A stretch of 7,681 nt of DNA, from NCBI GenBank assembly GCA_012974295.1, contig JAAXQM010000100.1:1-7681 (forward strand). The letters are read 5' to 3'. The stretch comes from Dehalococcoidales bacterium (GTDB taxonomy: Bacteria; Chloroflexota; Dehalococcoidia; E44-bin15). Under the pieces are notes generated by a model that saw nothing but the letters and a program-made list of their open reading frames with translations, searched no databases and was not told the DNA's origin. Positions 6,436 to 7,681 of this stretch are shown here, piece by piece. The position numbers and the translations under genes were made by a program. Numbering within the stretch: the stretch's first letter is position 1; every line of letters begins with the position of its first letter.

Positions 6436-6440
6436 TTATA

Positions 6441-7004
6441 TTATGTAAAGCTTACTTTGGGGACCTCTCGCTCTGCTGGTGCCTCCAGTTCAAAGAACTC
6501 TCCAACCTTGAAACCAAACATACCTGCTACAATATTGGAAGGAAACTGCTGCACCTTGTTATTGAGATTCAAGACACTGTCGTTATAGAACTGCCGGGCA
6601 AAGCCAATTTTATTCTCTGTCGAGGTTAGCTCTTCTTGCAGAGCGAGGAAGTTCTGATTTGCCTTCAGGTCTGGATAATTTTCTGCAACGGCAAAGAATC
6701 GCGTCAGCATCCCGCTCAGTTCGCCCTCTGCCTTTGCCTGCTGGCCCACACCGCGACCGCCGGCCTCTACCGCCGAGGTCCTTGCGTTGGTTACCGATTC
6801 CAGGGTCTCACGCTCATGTTTCATATAGCCCTTGACCGTCTCGATCAGGTTTGGAATCAGGTCGTGCCGCCGTTTCAACTGCACATCGATCTGAGACCAG
6901 GAGTTCTGCACCTGGTTTCGCTGCCTCACCAGCGAGTTATACTGCATGAAGAGTATGATCGCCAGCACCACAACAACCCCAATTACTACATACAATGCTA
7001 TCAT
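6441..7004 (-). CDS. lemA: LemA family protein
   Basis: The 187-residue protein has one N-terminal membrane anchor (about residues 3-20) followed by a long helical domain. Family hallmarks are RRHDLIPNLIETVKGY (45-60), ENYPDLKANQNFLALQEEL (108-126) and STENKIGFARQFYND (128-142), with FPSNIVAGMFGF (154-165) near the end. LemA proteins are membrane-bound helical-bundle proteins whose exact role is unclear; their genes often sit beside htpX or related membrane proteases, as here. ATG at 7004 has GGAGGT six bases upstream, an excellent ribosome site. The gene starts 28 bp after the zinc-ribbon gene and is probably cotranscribed with it. Length and motifs are complete. Confidence 0.95.
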   Translation of the reverse strand: MIALYVVIGVVVVLAIILFMQYNSLVRQRNQVQNSWSQIDVQLKRRHDLIPNLIETVKGYMKHERETLESVTNARTSAVEAGGRGVGQQAKAEGELSGMLTRFFAVAENYPDLKANQNFLALQEELTSTENKIGFARQFYNDSVLNLNNKVQQFPSNIVAGMFGFKVGEFFELEAPAEREVPKVSFT

Positions 7005-7032
7005 CTTTACACCTCCAAAAGTAAATTCTTTT

Positions 7033-7452
7033 TTATTCTCTTTCCTGGAATACTTCTCCCAGGAAGGTGACCACCCTATCGGATATGCCTGACTCGTCAG
7101 AAGATTTGTCCACGTGCTGTTTTATCACCTGGCTCAATTCACCCCCATCGAACCATAGGCCCTCTCCCTGTGGACATACATCGATAACTACCTCCGGCTC
7201 GTGTCCGATGGCAGCTTTTCGCATTTTCTTTACACAGACAGGGCACCTGCGTTTCTTCTCAGCTATAGCCTTTTCCGGCATGGTCATTATATCCGATATA
7301 TTAAGCTCGCCCACCTGAAGGTCCAGCGATTCAAGCAGGAGTGCCAGCTCTCCAGCATCGAACCACACTCCAAGGCATTTTGTACAGTAGTCGAGCTCTA
7401 TTTTCTCATGTTCAACTATTATCATCGGTACTTTACATACTGGACAGCGCAC
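7033..7452 (-). CDS. double zinc-ribbon (zf-TFIIB-like) small protein
   Basis: The 139-residue protein contains two copies of a zf-TFIIB-type unit. Unit one has Cys3 and Cys6 (CPVC), Cys23 and Cys26 (CTKC), then GVWFDAGEL (28-36). Unit two has Cys70 and Cys73 (CPVC), Cys93, then GLWFDGGEL (98-106), but the fourth ligand position is Gly96 (CPQG), so its metal site may be incomplete. The start is GTG at 7452: an in-frame TGA lies six bases upstream, and GGAGG sits seven bases before it. The C-terminal tail (113-139) is polar and charged. It is the first gene of the zinc-ribbon-lemA-htpX cluster, and HtpX also carries a zinc ribbon. Proteins of this family are mostly uncharacterised; a role in membrane-protein quality control is inferred only from position. 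Confidence 0.88.
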   Translation of the reverse strand: MRCPVCKVPMIIVEHEKIELDYCTKCLGVWFDAGELALLLESLDLQVGELNISDIMTMPEKAIAEKKRRCPVCVKKMRKAAIGHEPEVVIDVCPQGEGLWFDGGELSQVIKQHVDKSSDESGISDRVVTFLGEVFQERE

Positions 7453-7544
7453 TTTTCACCCTCCCCCTTTTCATCGCCATGACGCCCACCAGGAATATAT
7501 ATATCTGGCTGTTTCCATCTGCGCTTCTAACGTAGCTATTAGCC

Positions 7545-7573
7545 ATCATAGCAAGCATAAGATGATACGTCAA
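7545..7573 (-). promoter_or_regulatory. sigma70-type promoter of the zinc-ribbon-lemA-htpX cluster
   Basis: On the minus strand there is -35 box TTGACG (7573-7568, 5 of 6), a 17-base spacer, and -10 box TATGAT (7550-7545, 5 of 6). Transcription would begin near 7538, leaving a leader of about 85 bases before the GTG at 7452. Repeat copy E ends 22 bp upstream of the -35 box. Confidence 0.65.
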
Positions 7574-7595
7574 CATTCATTTGGAGCTATATATA

Positions 7596-7681
7596 GAGAA
7601 TGCTGAAATAGTCTTGATCAACCCCCTATATCCCCCCGTCTTGGGGGATTATTAAAGCTGGGGGACACCCCCAGACCCCCG
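7596..7681 (+). repeat. MITE-like repeat, copy E (cut by the window end)
   Basis: The first 86 bp of the element are present, beginning GAGAATGCTGAAA after the AT-rich flank ATATA (7591-7595). The TTGGGGG hairpin half and the invariant core with CTGGGGG-ACA-CCCCCAG are present; the right end and right-hand target duplication lie outside the window. Orientation matches the other four copies. Confidence 0.85.

Noticed and set aside
7433..7480. Minus-strand upstream frame of 15 codons (ATGGCGATG...) overlapping the zinc-ribbon start
   Set aside because: Possible leader peptide, but no clear ribosome site and no repeated or regulatory codons.
1..7681. CRISPR array suggested by five repeats
   Set aside because: Repeat units are 122 bp with terminal inverted repeats and target duplications, spaced 1-3 kb apart with genes between; no short regular spacers.

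Overview
The window is a 7.7 kb bacterial segment in which every convincing gene is on the minus strand, so it is read from right to left. Shine-Dalgarno sites (GGAGG type), several near-consensus sigma70-type promoters, and LemA/HtpX together with a thiolase/HMG-CoA-synthase-like pair suggest an anaerobic or sediment bacterium. A Dehalococcoidia-type Chloroflexota or a Desulfobacterota-like lineage would fit. This taxonomic guess rests on gene content only and is of low to moderate confidence.

Layout in transcription order. (1) A probable membrane-quality operon runs from about 7573 to 5030: a promoter at 7545-7573, a small double zinc-ribbon protein (zf-TFIIB type), LemA, and an HtpX-like M48 metalloprotease with a C-terminal zinc ribbon. 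(2) An AMP-forming acyl-CoA synthetase occupies 4582-3113. Its first ~33 codons appear to be missing and the predicted start is out of frame with the body. (3) A two-gene operon runs from 2912 to 178: an HMG-CoA-synthase-like protein fused to a DUF35 zinc-ribbon/OB-fold domain, then an SCP-x/archaeal-type thiolase. Genes of groups 2 and 3 fit acyl-CoA activation and carbon-carbon bond chemistry on CoA thioesters. The fusion resembles the archaeal thiolase/DUF35/HMG-CoA synthase complex, but the HMGS residues normally needed for catalysis look substituted.

The most striking non-coding feature is a family of ~122 bp repeats present five times (7-128, 2989-3110, 4653-4775, 6315-6435, 7596-end), all in the same orientation and all between or beside genes. 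They have imperfect terminal inverted repeats (GAGACTGCTGAAA type), three internal hairpins, an invariant 25 bp core and 5 bp AT-rich target duplications (perfect in two copies). This is the signature of a non-autonomous MITE-like element. One copy separates lemA from htpX, one lies in the likely leader of the acyl-CoA synthetase, and one has a target duplication that contains that gene's stop codon. No transposase, tRNA, rRNA or CRISPR array was seen in the window.
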